This document shows, piece by piece, positions 8,347 to 17,395 of a DNA stretch of 64,000 bases. Both the position numbers and the translations under genes were made by a program. Origin of the DNA: Porticoccus sp963974675 (GTDB lineage Bacteria > Pseudomonadota > Gammaproteobacteria > Pseudomonadales > Porticoccaceae); assembly GCA_963974675.1 (NCBI GenBank), contig CAXBDQ010000005.1, positions 1 to 64,000 on the forward strand, given 5' to 3'. The first letter of the stretch is position 1. Every line of letters begins with the position of its first letter. The notes under the pieces are model-generated. The model was not told the origin of the DNA. It made no database searches and saw only the letters and a list, made by a program, of their open reading frames with translations.

Positions 8347-10719
8347 CTATAACGGCCCAACTGTTTCGGTGTCACTAGAGGAAACAATCTCTTTATCTTT
8401 TCCCATGACCAACAACAGTGCTGGAAGAAACAAAAAGTCGAGAAGTAGCGCAAAAAGTATCGACATAATTGTCATCAATCCCATATCAACATTCATCTTA
8501 AAGGCTGAGGTTGTCAGTACTAGGAATCCAACAATTAAGATGATGGTATTAACGACTATAGCCATGCCCACATTGCGATAAGCATACCGAATGGAATTCT
8601 CCGCCGAGAGGCCTTTTTCATTTCTGGCACGCACATATTTGGAGAGAAAATGTACGGTATCGTCCACGATGATTCCCAGCGAGATGGAAGCTACCGTGGC
8701 AACAGAAAACCCCACCTCACCGATAAGTAATGCCCATGCACCAAAGGTCATTAATAATGGTAAACCGTTGGGAATCATACTCAACAAGCCTAAACGGACG
8801 CTCCGAAGAGCAACAATCATGATCAAAGCGATAGCAAAAATTGCAGCAATTGTCCCCATTATCATGTTATGTATATTACGGTCTGTAATGTAGGTGAACA
8901 TGACCTGTGCACTGGTGGGCTGAGCCTGCATGTAGTCCGGCCAGTTTTCCGCCATCCATTGTCGAGAATTCGCTAAAAATGTCTTTGTTTCACTGGTAGT
9001 GGCTTTGTGCAACATAGCGGTTAACCGCGTCGCAGACTTATCCACATTAATACGGTCATTCAAGTCCAACCCATAGGGTAAAGACAGTTCGTATAACAAT
9101 AAGTACTGTGCCGACAATTCGCGGTTAGCCGGTATGCGATAAAAACTCTGGTCATCACCATGCATGTTTTTATTCAGGCGTTTCATGATGTCAGAAATGG
9201 AATAGACATGAATCACCTCTGGCTGAGTCCTTAAGAACGTCGCGAATTTCTCAAGGTTATCTAGGTATTCTGGCTCGCTGATCCCGCCAATATTTAACGA
9301 TGGGACAGAAAATTCAATGGGATACAAGCCAAAAGACTTCAAAGCCTGATCTGAGTCTGTACGAAATTCAATCCGCTCATCAAAATATTCTACCCATTGA
9401 TCGTTAAAAGTAATCGTTGGAATAAAGGCAACGAAAGCAAGAACCACTAAACTGATCCCCACCAATAGCTTACGGTAATTAGCAATCACAAAGTCCGCCA
9501 GTCGTACCATCATTACTTGCGACCATTCAGCTTCATGCGCCTCTTTCACCTTAACCGGCAATAAACTCATTAGCGCCGGCAATAACGTGATAGAAAACAG
9601 CCATGCAGCTCCAATACCCACCGCCGTAATATTACCCAAATGCCAAAATGGTGGGGAGTCAGAGAAATTCAGAGAAAGAAAACCCACAATGGTTGTCAAT
9701 GATGTAATGGTGACGGGCATAAAGTTCAAACGGACAGCCTCAGGAATGGCGTCAACTTTTGAGAGTCCCTCCCGCATCAGACCACGCATTGAAATCAGAA
9801 TATGAATGGAATCAGCCACCGCTAGGGTAAGAATAACCGTAGTGGCACTCATGGAAATCGGTGTTAATTTAACGCCAAAGAATCCGGCTACCCCCATACC
9901 TACAACCGTAGAAAAGGCAATAACCAAGAGAATGGAAACCGTACCGGCAAATGAGCGCAGGATCAGCCAAGCCATCACCAATATCACCAGAAACATGAGG
10001 GGCATCAATGTGCCCGCATCAAGCTGTCCCACTTCCGAAAAGGAATTATTGAGCATAGATACGCCCGTTAAAAAAATATTGATTCCTGTAAAGTCTGCTT
10101 CGATGCGATCACGTAGTGCTCTAGCTGCATTAACAGCCTCGGGTACTTCGTTCAAATCTATTTCAGGATACTGAAAAACCACATTAATGGACGTAACTTC
10201 ACCTGAAGGAGTGATCAGCTGATTGACCAAAAGCGGTTCATCTATTGCAATTTTCTTACGAGAAAGTAGTTCCTCAGTAGTAAGATTTTTTGCATCAATA
10301 ACCAAGTCTTCAACGATCAGATCATCATCAATCGCCTTGGTGTACTGAAAGTTACTGACAGAATCTACACGAATTGCATAAGGAATTTTCCAGGCTTCCT
10401 CTGTCAGGGCCTCTACAGCGGCTAACGTGTTGTTATTGAAAGCCGTGGTATCACCGTCACTATTTGCCTCCGACTCAATAACGAACAAAATATTGTCATT
10501 TTTGGTATAGGTAGCCTGAAAATCCTCGAATGCCGCTAACTCGGGGTTTTCGTCAGAAAAGAATGTTCGGTAGTTTGCCGCAAACTCCAATTTCGACATC
10601 CCTGCACCAGCACCAAAGGTCATAACAACGACACCAATTAGTACCAACCAGCGAAACTGAAGAACCCTTCTTGTTAACCTTACAGAAAAGTGGTCTATCG
10701 CTTCAAAATATCGATCCAT
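8347..10719 (-). CDS. RND superfamily (MMPL-type) permease
   Basis: The 790-residue inner-membrane protein has two repeats, each with one N-terminal TM helix, a large periplasmic loop and a cluster of about five TM helices. The first cluster is near residues 220-385 and the second near 610-775. GIIVDDTVHFLSKY and ADSIHILISM mark the TM4-type segments of MMPL/RND transporters, which use the proton motive force. No fusion-protein or TolC gene is adjacent; a LolA-like protein and a beta-barrel follow instead, which suggests lipid or hydrophobe transport rather than drug efflux. A 14-bp palindrome lies 22 bp upstream of the ATG and matches one before the tetR gene. Confidence 0.88.
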   Translation of the reverse strand: MDRYFEAIDHFSVRLTRRVLQFRWLVLIGVVVMTFGAGAGMSKLEFAANYRTFFSDENPELAAFEDFQATYTKNDNILFVIESEANSDGDTTAFNNNTLAAVEALTEEAWKIPYAIRVDSVSNFQYTKAIDDDLIVEDLVIDAKNLTTEELLSRKKIAIDEPLLVNQLITPSGEVTSINVVFQYPEIDLNEVPEAVNAARALRDRIEADFTGINIFLTGVSMLNNSFSEVGQLDAGTLMPLMFLVILVMAWLILRSFAGTVSILLVIAFSTVVGMGVAGFFGVKLTPISMSATTVILTLAVADSIHILISMRGLMREGLSKVDAIPEAVRLNFMPVTITSLTTIVGFLSLNFSDSPPFWHLGNITAVGIGAAWLFSITLLPALMSLLPVKVKEAHEAEWSQVMMVRLADFVIANYRKLLVGISLVVLAFVAFIPTITFNDQWVEYFDERIEFRTDSDQALKSFGLYPIEFSVPSLNIGGISEPEYLDNLEKFATFLRTQPEVIHVYSISDIMKRLNKNMHGDDQSFYRIPANRELSAQYLLLYELSLPYGLDLNDRINVDKSATRLTAMLHKATTSETKTFLANSRQWMAENWPDYMQAQPTSAQVMFTYITDRNIHNMIMGTIAAIFAIALIMIVALRSVRLGLLSMIPNGLPLLMTFGAWALLIGEVGFSVATVASISLGIIVDDTVHFLSKYVRARNEKGLSAENSIRYAYRNVGMAIVVNTIILIVGFLVLTTSAFKMNVDMGLMTIMSILFALLLDFLFLPALLLVMGKDKEIVSSSDTETVGPL

Positions 10720-10740
10720 CAGCTTGCCTCAGATTATTAA

Positions 10741-10754
10741 TTACCCATTGGTCA
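10741..10754. promoter_or_regulatory. Candidate TetR operator upstream of RND permease gene
   Basis: The sequence TTACCCATTGGTCA differs by one base from TTACCAATTGGTCA at 11431-11444. The core ACCAATTGGT is a perfect palindrome in the other copy. It sits 22 bp before the permease ATG, where repressor binding would block transcription or early elongation. That the adjacent TetR protein binds here is inferred from the duplicated site. Confidence 0.7.
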
Positions 10755-10814
10755 TAAATATGTCAAAAATATATAACTAAACGCCACCTAAACACAGTTG
10801 CCTCATACGAAGCA

Positions 10815-11411
10815 TTATACCCAAGAACTCAATACATCTTCGAGCACGTGGCTGACATGATCTGTATTTGAAAACCCTTTAACGGTTGCCGCAAGGCCTG
10901 CCAGCGTCACCATTAATACCGCTGCAAGTCGCTCCGGTTCCTGTTCGATGGTAATTTCTCCATCACGCTTCGCTCTACCAATCAAATCTGCCAGAAATCT
11001 CCGCTTCACTCCATAGCTCTGATCAATCATTCGCTTAACGTCCAAATCATGAGGAGCCATTTCTACCAACGAGTTGACGACCATGCACCCCTTACCTTCA
11101 ATACATTTAGCCGTTATTTCATTCAACAATGAACGTAGATTAGCCATAGGAGAATCATGTACATAGGCGCTGGCGGCAACCTCCTTAAATGATTGTTCCA
11201 TGTAACATTCTAGTGCCTTCAAAAATAACTGGTGTTTATCACCAAAAGCTTGATACAAGCTTCCCTTATGCAGCCCTGTCGCCAAACATAGATCTTTTAG
11301 TGAGGTACCCTCATAACCCTGATGCCAAAAGATGTTCATGACGGCCATAAGCACCTTATCTTCCTCAAACCCTCTAGGTCTACCTACACCTTTATATTGA
11401 TCAGCTATCAT
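10815..11411 (-). CDS. TetR/AcrR family transcriptional regulator
   Basis: The 198-residue protein has an N-terminal helix-turn-helix at about residues 30-62 (GTSLKDLCLATGLHKGSLYQAFGDKHQLFLKAL), the classic TetR DNA-binding domain, followed by an all-helical ligand domain with GKGCMVVNSLVEM. It is probably a repressor released by a small hydrophobic ligand. The same 14-bp palindrome lies 20 bp before its own ATG and before the RND permease gene 95 bp downstream, which predicts autoregulation and control of the permease/LolA-like/barrel operon. The ligand is unknown. Confidence 0.9.
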   Translation of the reverse strand: MIADQYKGVGRPRGFEEDKVLMAVMNIFWHQGYEGTSLKDLCLATGLHKGSLYQAFGDKHQLFLKALECYMEQSFKEVAASAYVHDSPMANLRSLLNEITAKCIEGKGCMVVNSLVEMAPHDLDVKRMIDQSYGVKRRFLADLIGRAKRDGEITIEQEPERLAAVLMVTLAGLAATVKGFSNTDHVSHVLEDVLSSWV

Positions 11412-11430
11412 TCAAAGGGACACCAATTTA

Positions 11431-11444
11431 TTACCAATTGGTCA
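11431..11444. promoter_or_regulatory. Candidate TetR operator upstream of the tetR gene
   Basis: TTACCAATTGGTCA contains the perfect 10-bp palindrome ACCAATTGGT and lies 20 bp upstream of the regulator's ATG. Together with the near-identical copy at 10741-10754 it defines a probable two-site regulon. Confidence 0.7.
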
Positions 11445-11596
11445 AATATACATCTCAGTTCTACTCTTTGTCTAGCCACACAAAGAAACCAATTCATTAC
11501 GTGGGCTATCATGATCAAACTAGTTAGCAGCAGGGAAAGTCGTTATCTTTAAGGGAACAGCACGGAGGGAAAAGTCAGAAATAACCCAGCACAAAA

Positions 11597-11621
11597 AAGC
11601 CCGGCACAAGACCGGGCTTTT
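11597..11621 (-). terminator. Rho-independent terminator after tRNA-Arg
   Basis: AAGCCCGG (11597-11604), a 7-nt loop and CCGGGCTT (11612-11619) form an 8-bp GC-rich stem. On the minus strand it is followed by a run of T. It begins 8 bp past the 3' end of the tRNA. Confidence 0.85.
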
Positions 11622-11628
11622 CATTAAA

Positions 11629-11705
11629 TGGCGCACTCGGAAGGATTCGAACCTTCGACCGCTCGGTTCGTAGCCGAGTACTCTATCCAGCTGAGCTACG
11701 AGTGC
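11629..11705 (-). tRNA. tRNA-Arg (anticodon ACG)
   Basis: Read on the minus strand, the 77-nt sequence folds as a cloverleaf. The acceptor GCACTCG pairs with CGAGTGC, the anticodon stem CTCGG/CCGAG encloses the loop CTACGAA (anticodon ACG), and GAAGG-TTCGAAT-CCTTC forms the T arm. Discriminator G is followed by an encoded CCA. ACG (inosine-modified) reads CGU, CGC and CGA arginine codons. Confidence 0.97.
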
Positions 11706-11840
11706 GTTGTTAAGGGCGCGTAATATAAGAAAGTGAGCGTTTTTAGTCAAGCCGAAATACAGTATTCTCTATAATTAGCTTGTATAACCCCAAAGAACAG
11801 GATGGCTGGTTTGCGGAAAAAAGAACCCTACCCAGTATCT

Positions 11841-11863
11841 GTTGTACTATACAGAAATACAAC
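11841..11863. promoter_or_regulatory. Inverted repeat upstream of gap
   Basis: GTTGTA (11841-11846) and TACAAC (11858-11863) form a perfect 6-bp inverted repeat with an 11-bp spacer, which itself contains another TACA. It lies 45 bp before the gap start codon and could be an operator of a sugar-metabolism regulator. No regulator can be named from the sequence. Confidence 0.35.
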
Positions 11864-11907
11864 AATAACACGTGATAAGTCTGGCGCTTCAGTAGGGAGT
11901 AACGTCT

Positions 11908-12912
11908 ATGATTCGAATCGCAATCAATGGCTATGGTCGTATTGGCCGCAACATACTCAAGGCCCTATATGAACGGCCCGAGCTAAAAAAACAGATAGAA
12001 ATTGTCGCCATCAATGACCGCGGCGACGTGGCAATCAATGCCCATCTAACTCAGTTTGATAGTGTTCATGGACGTTTTCAATACAAGGTTGAGCATGACT
12101 CGTCTTCTCTGATTATCGGCAATGATCGCATTAAAGTATTTTCAGAATTATCACCCAACAAACTGCCATGGAAGGCCTTGGAGATCGATGTAGTCTGCGA
12201 ATGCACGGGCGTATTCACCGATAGAAAGGCAGCTGCGGGGCACATTGCTGCTGGCGCCAAAAAGGTACTAGTGTCCGCGCCTGGCAATGATATGGATGCA
12301 ACGATAGTCTTTGGTATTAATGATCACATCCTGACGAAAGAACACCAAGTTATCTCCAATGCATCATGTACGACTAACTGTCTTGCCCCCTTAGCCAAAC
12401 CACTACACGATAATCTCGACATTCAATCGGGGTTTATGACAACCATTCACGCTTACACAAACGACCAACATCTCACTGATGTATACCACACCGACCTTTA
12501 CCGCGCGCGCTCAGCCACTCAGTCTATGATTCCCACAGGAACTGGCGCAGCAAAAGCCATTGGTCTGGTGTTACCAGAACTTGCCGGCAAGTTGGATGGC
12601 ATGGCCGTACGAGTGCCTACAGCTAATGTCTCCTTAGTTGACCTAACGTTTGTGGCAAACAAAAGTACTTCCATTGATGAAGTGAACCATATTATGGAAA
12701 AGGCAGCGGAAGATGACCAAAATAAGGTACTTAGTTATGTCAATCAACCGCTTGTCTCAATAGACTTCAACCACAGCACCTATTCCAGTATCTTCGATGC
12801 TAGCCATACTCGCGCAGAAGGGAAGTTAATAAAAGTGCTTGCTTGGTATGACAATGAATGGGGGTTTTCAAACCGTATGCTCGACACAGCCATACGACTT
12901 GCCAACACCTAA
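11908..12912 (+). CDS. gap: Glyceraldehyde-3-phosphate dehydrogenase, type I
   Basis: The 334-residue enzyme has the NAD(P) Rossmann motif INGYGRIGRN (7-16), the active-site SNASCTTNC with catalytic Cys154, His181 in TTIHAYTNDQ, and the C-terminal WYDNEWGFSNRMLD. INDRGDVAINAHL resembles the Pseudomonas-type GAPDH rather than erythrose-4-phosphate dehydrogenase. It oxidises glyceraldehyde-3-phosphate to 1,3-bisphosphoglycerate or runs in reverse for gluconeogenesis. TAGGGAG precedes the ATG. pgi follows about 170 bp downstream on the same strand, giving a small central-carbon cluster. Confidence 0.95.
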   Translation: MIRIAINGYGRIGRNILKALYERPELKKQIEIVAINDRGDVAINAHLTQFDSVHGRFQYKVEHDSSSLIIGNDRIKVFSELSPNKLPWKALEIDVVCECTGVFTDRKAAAGHIAAGAKKVLVSAPGNDMDATIVFGINDHILTKEHQVISNASCTTNCLAPLAKPLHDNLDIQSGFMTTIHAYTNDQHLTDVYHTDLYRARSATQSMIPTGTGAAKAIGLVLPELAGKLDGMAVRVPTANVSLVDLTFVANKSTSIDEVNHIMEKAAEDDQNKVLSYVNQPLVSIDFNHSTYSSIFDASHTRAEGKLIKVLAWYDNEWGFSNRMLDTAIRLANT

Positions 12913-13084
12913 CAATATGATACTACTGTAAAAATAATTGTTACTCTACAGCACCATCTACTTAAGAACAGTTAACCTGTTAGGTTGTTGCCTTATAAGC
13001 GATCATAACGCAGGAAGATAAATTTTTGTCCACACGAAAACCTCATGCTGAAGCATAAACCCAGAAAAGGATTAGGAGTTTAGA

Positions 13085-14692
13085 TTGACTAATACCAGCT
13101 ATGGAATACCACCCACAAGCCTGCCTGCATGGCTTGAGCTAAAAAATTTGGCACGAACAATCAAAACTAAAAGTATTCTCGAACTATTTGATAGCGATGC
13201 ATTGCGTGCCCAACACCTATCCATTAAACATGGCGAGCTCTTCCTCGATTACTCCAAAAATTTCATCAATGATCAGGTAATGTCGTCCCTGCTTTCTCTG
13301 GCCAAGCAGTCGCAACTCAAAACACATACAGAGGCCCTGTTTAACGGCGAGGCCATTAATACTTCAGAGCAAAGGGCCGTATTGCATATGGCTCTGCGCG
13401 GCAATAAAGAGGATAACTACCTTCACAACAATGAACCCGTTTACGATCAGGTAGAACGTGCGCTAAGCCAAGTATCAGCCATAAGCCATCAGCTTAGAGA
13501 AGGCTCTTGGCTTGGTTCCACAGGAAAAGCGATAACAGATGTCATACATATAGGGGTTGGAGGTTCAGACCTTGGCCCTAGAATGGCCTGCCAAGCACTG
13601 CGTCCTTATAACCATAGTTCAATTAACGTACATTTTGTTTCAAATACAGATGGAGCAGAAGTTCTATCAACCATTAACAAACTTAACCCAGAAACAACGC
13701 TTCTAATTATTGTTAGTAAATCCTTCTCCACACAGGAAACTATGCTTAATGCAAAAACTGCATTGGATTGGCTTCAAAACTCCTTAGAATTAGCTCAACC
13801 CCAATCCTCTAAACATGTCATTGCCGTCACTGCTAGCAGAAACAATGCTGAAAAATATGGCATAAATCCAACAAGAATCCTCGAGTTTGAAGAATGGGTT
13901 GGCGGCCGATTTTCTTTATGGTCAAGTGTAGGCTTATCGGTGTCCATCTGTATTGGACATGATAATTTTGTAGCTATGTTAAATGGTGCAAGAGAGATGG
14001 ATATTCATTTTAGATCATCCCCGCCTGAACAGAATATGCCCATTATATTGGCATTAATTGGTATTTGGCATAACAATTTTATCAATGCACATACACAAGC
14101 AGTAATACCCTATTGTGAACGATTAAAATTACTTCCAGCCTATTTACAACAACTCGAAATGGAAAGTAATGGAAAGTCTGTATCCCTTAGCGACGAAGCA
14201 ATTGATTATTCCACAGCACCTATCATTTGGGGACAACCAGGCACTGACAGCCAACATGCTTTCTTTCAGCTGCTCCATCAAGGTACCCATTACGTACCTG
14301 TTGATTTCATAGGGTTTATAAATGACCCCTCCAGCAATAAAGAACATCACAAGTTTTTATTAAGTAATTTAATCGCACAGGCCTCAGCATTAATGACAGG
14401 AAGGCCAATTAATAATCTTGCTCCACACAAGGCGTACCAAGGCAACAAGCCTTCAAACACGCTATTAATTGACGAGTTAACCCCTAAAAACTTTGGTGCC
14501 ATGATTGCTCTTTACGAACACAAGGTCTTTATTCAAGGAAGCATATGGAATATCAATTCGTACGATCAATGGGGCGTCGAACTAGGCAAGGAAATGACTA
14601 AAAAAGTTCTAAGCGAAAAAGCGATGGAGGACCCATCTATTGACGCATCCACTCACCACCTCCAAAACTATATCCAGGCTCACACAAAATAA
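13085..14692 (+). CDS. pgi: Glucose-6-phosphate isomerase
   Basis: The 535-residue protein interconverts glucose-6-phosphate and fructose-6-phosphate in the cytoplasm. Family signatures are visible: the HIGVGGSDLGPRMACQAL sugar-phosphate loop, LLIIVSKSFSTQET, the GGRFSLWSSVGLS signature and the C-terminal GSIWNINSYDQWGVELGK motif with the catalytic Lys. The frame opens with TTG preceded by AGGAG about 6 bp upstream; no ATG fits better without losing conserved N-terminal sequence. A strong bidirectional terminator follows at 14871-14914. Confidence 0.95.
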   Translation: MTNTSYGIPPTSLPAWLELKNLARTIKTKSILELFDSDALRAQHLSIKHGELFLDYSKNFINDQVMSSLLSLAKQSQLKTHTEALFNGEAINTSEQRAVLHMALRGNKEDNYLHNNEPVYDQVERALSQVSAISHQLREGSWLGSTGKAITDVIHIGVGGSDLGPRMACQALRPYNHSSINVHFVSNTDGAEVLSTINKLNPETTLLIIVSKSFSTQETMLNAKTALDWLQNSLELAQPQSSKHVIAVTASRNNAEKYGINPTRILEFEEWVGGRFSLWSSVGLSVSICIGHDNFVAMLNGAREMDIHFRSSPPEQNMPIILALIGIWHNNFINAHTQAVIPYCERLKLLPAYLQQLEMESNGKSVSLSDEAIDYSTAPIIWGQPGTDSQHAFFQLLHQGTHYVPVDFIGFINDPSSNKEHHKFLLSNLIAQASALMTGRPINNLAPHKAYQGNKPSNTLLIDELTPKNFGAMIALYEHKVFIQGSIWNINSYDQWGVELGKEMTKKVLSEKAMEDPSIDASTHHLQNYIQAHTK

Positions 14693-14996
14693 GGCCATCA
14701 ACTGATGCCATCTACACTTGGCTATCCTTTGTATTCAATTTTTATATTTACTCAACATCATCACAACTCACGCCTGTATAAACCGAGTCTGCTGCGTAAT
14801 CCATATTATCGTTACTTACTCTTGGGCTAGTTCTACAACTCACAAATACATACCAGATTTAAATTCTCTTCATCCATAAAAAAAGGCCCCCAAAAGGGCC
14901 TTTTTTTATGGATGTAACTTTAAAGTAAACCTTTTAGTGATAGTAAATATTTAACTTCTTCATTATCTACTATCAACTAAAAGGATGATCTACGTA
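14693..14996. other. Intergenic region between convergent pgi and RND gene
   Basis: These 304 bp contain only the strong hairpin at 14871-14914. I see no reading frame with coding character on either strand. Confidence 0.6.
14871..14914. terminator. Bidirectional Rho-independent terminator
   Basis: A perfect 19-bp inverted repeat (14871-14889 and 14896-14914) with a 6-nt loop has a GGCCC core flanked by seven A on one side and seven T on the other. It therefore acts in both directions, for pgi on the plus strand and the RND permease operon on the minus strand. Confidence 0.95.
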
Positions 14997-17327
14997 CTAT
15001 CTGTTTTCATTAAAAAGAAATTTAGGTTTGCAGATATACGCTAGTGCTGGCATCAAGAACAATGCACTGAGTGCAGAAACTGTCAACCATAGACCAATCA
15101 ACATACCCATTTCTGCTTGGAAGCGCAGAGAAGAGAATAGCCATACACAGACACTGGCAATCAATACAAAGGCTGTTACGAGAACACCACGTCCAGCACA
15201 GTGCAGCGACAGTGAAATCGCTTCAAGGTGTGTTTTACCACTATCGTATTCACCTTTGATTCGGTCACAGATATAAAGTGCATAATCCACACCTAGACCA
15301 ATACCCAGTGCAGCTACCGGTACTGTATTGATATTCATACCAATATTCTGCCAAGACATAAATGCAAACGTTACAAGGTTTGCCAATACCACTGGAACCA
15401 TAAAGAACATACCAGCAATACTAGAGCGATATACTAGGATGCACATCATAACCAGAATGAAGAGTGCCAGCGCAATAGATTGAATCTGCCCTGAAAGAAT
15501 CACTTCGTTAACCGCCGCGATTACACCAATCGTTCCGCCCGCCAGACTAATCTTAACATCTGGGTTATCAGCAATAAATTGCTTAACACGAGCAATGGCT
15601 GTTTGAATTGTCTTACCTTGACGGTCAGCAAAGAACATTGTGATCGAAGCATTCATACGGTTAACATCAGTGAAGCGGTTAAGGTCACCAGGTTCAGCAG
15701 CCCTTTCGTACATGTAGATCAACTCAGCATTGTTAGTAGTTGTTTCACCAAGCTCAGCGTATCTAAAGTTACCTTCACGGAGTGTCTCATTTACAGAAGG
15801 TAGAATATCTGAAAGAGAAATACTACCACCTATCTCATGCTGTTCTTCCATATAACGCTGGAACCTCAACATGGTATCGAGAACATGAACATTCTTAATC
15901 TGGTTCTTTTCTTCACGACCAACAACCACAAACATTCGATCAGCACCCGGAAACTGCGTATTAATTGCTAATGAATCAGCGTTATAACGCGCGTCAGGCC
16001 ACAATATGGGTGAACCAGGGTTTGCATCACCTACTGTCAAGTGAACCGCTTTAAATCCACAAACAACAAAGAGTACAGCTGCAATAGCTACAACTACATA
16101 CCTAGCTTTGGTAGCCACAATACTCACACACAGGTTGAGGAATGGACGAATAACCAGACGATCTAAATTCAGTGGATGTGCGTAAGACTTCGGTTTTTTA
16201 ACCCAAGACAACAACACCGGTGTAACAATAATGGAGCTGACAGCTACTGTTGCCACCCAAACAACCGCTAAGACAACCAATTTTTGTAGCAACGGAATTG
16301 GGCTGATCGCAACTACTGTTACACAACCCGCATCTGTACCAATACCAAGCAGACCAGGCCTTAACAGATCTTTCAAGGTCACTGTAGCAGCTTTGTATGA
16401 ATCCAAATCTTCTTCATGACCCTTAACAGAGTCAATCTCTTCATGGAAACGAGTAATCATCTGCACCGAGTGTGAAACAGCTCGAGCAGTAATTAACATA
16501 GCAACCACGACAACCAGAGGATCAAAATGGATCCCTACCATTTTTGCCACACCCAGCGCCCAAATTGCACTGATTGCACCAGACAAAAGAGGTAAAAGTG
16601 TTCCACGCCATGTTCTGTTGATCAGGAACAAAAGAACCAAGAAAATCAGGGCTGCAATCGTTACCAGTTTCATTGTTTCTGGAAGATAGTGATTTACCCA
16701 ACCATAGAGGATAGGATTACCCACGAGAGCAATATCAACGGCATCATTATCTAGCTTTTCAACAAGATCATAAGCTTGTTCATACGCAAGATTGTAGTCC
16801 AGAATGTTATCAAAAAAGTCTACTGTAATTAATGTCGCAGATAGATCTTTTGATACAAAGGGACCATATACCAATGGGCTACGTAATATTGCTTCTTTTA
16901 TCCGCTCAATATCAGCCTGACTTTCAGGCAGGTTAGGCCACATGTATGGGAAGCTTTGAATCCCCTCAGTGGATGCGCGGACCTCTTTCAGCTTCTTACC
17001 CGCAATGGAGAAGATCTGAAATTCATTAATTGCATCAATTTTATACAAACCCTGAGTAAGGGCATGCACTTGTTCTAGAACGGGCATCTGAAAGATGTCG
17101 CCCTTAGTTGATTGGATCATGAAGGTGATAATACTTGTACCACCAAAGGTTTTCTTAAACTCTTCATGAACCTTGATGTAAGGATGACTTCCAGGCTGTA
17201 AATCCTCGAAGACGGTTTTCACGTCAATGCGCACTGCAAAGGTAGCTAGAATCGCTGTAAGGACAAGGACTACTGCCAGTACAGTTTTTCTAGACTTCAT
17301 ACAGAAAATTGCAAATTTTTCTATCAT
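14997..17327 (-). CDS. RND superfamily (MMPL-type) permease of the DUF1302/DUF1329 module
   Basis: The 776-residue inner-membrane protein has the two-fold RND layout: a first TM helix near residues 14-34, a periplasmic domain, a TM cluster near 215-385, a second periplasmic domain and a TM cluster near 610-770. LGIGLGVDYALYICDRI and AMLITARAVSHSVQMITRF are the MMPL-type TM4 segments. The ATG at 17327 has GGAG about 7 bp upstream and is preferred to a TTG five codons earlier that would place this site inside the gene. Upstream lie YCF48, DUF1329 and DUF1302 genes in the same direction, a recurrent partnership in proteobacteria. Cargo is probably a hydrophobic small molecule or lipid (inference). 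Confidence 0.88.
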   Translation of the reverse strand: MIEKFAIFCMKSRKTVLAVVLVLTAILATFAVRIDVKTVFEDLQPGSHPYIKVHEEFKKTFGGTSIITFMIQSTKGDIFQMPVLEQVHALTQGLYKIDAINEFQIFSIAGKKLKEVRASTEGIQSFPYMWPNLPESQADIERIKEAILRSPLVYGPFVSKDLSATLITVDFFDNILDYNLAYEQAYDLVEKLDNDAVDIALVGNPILYGWVNHYLPETMKLVTIAALIFLVLLFLINRTWRGTLLPLLSGAISAIWALGVAKMVGIHFDPLVVVVAMLITARAVSHSVQMITRFHEEIDSVKGHEEDLDSYKAATVTLKDLLRPGLLGIGTDAGCVTVVAISPIPLLQKLVVLAVVWVATVAVSSIIVTPVLLSWVKKPKSYAHPLNLDRLVIRPFLNLCVSIVATKARYVVVAIAAVLFVVCGFKAVHLTVGDANPGSPILWPDARYNADSLAINTQFPGADRMFVVVGREEKNQIKNVHVLDTMLRFQRYMEEQHEIGGSISLSDILPSVNETLREGNFRYAELGETTTNNAELIYMYERAAEPGDLNRFTDVNRMNASITMFFADRQGKTIQTAIARVKQFIADNPDVKISLAGGTIGVIAAVNEVILSGQIQSIALALFILVMMCILVYRSSIAGMFFMVPVVLANLVTFAFMSWQNIGMNINTVPVAALGIGLGVDYALYICDRIKGEYDSGKTHLEAISLSLHCAGRGVLVTAFVLIASVCVWLFSSLRFQAEMGMLIGLWLTVSALSALFLMPALAYICKPKFLFNENR

Positions 17328-17395
17328 TCTATTCTCCAACAACCCGAAATTGCATGGATGGGCGAGCCCTAATAATTAATTATTTTTAAAAAAAC

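Noticed and set aside
11520..11750. Reading frame across tRNA-Arg
   Set aside because: It is produced by the structured tRNA sequence on the same strand; the cloverleaf explains the conservation.
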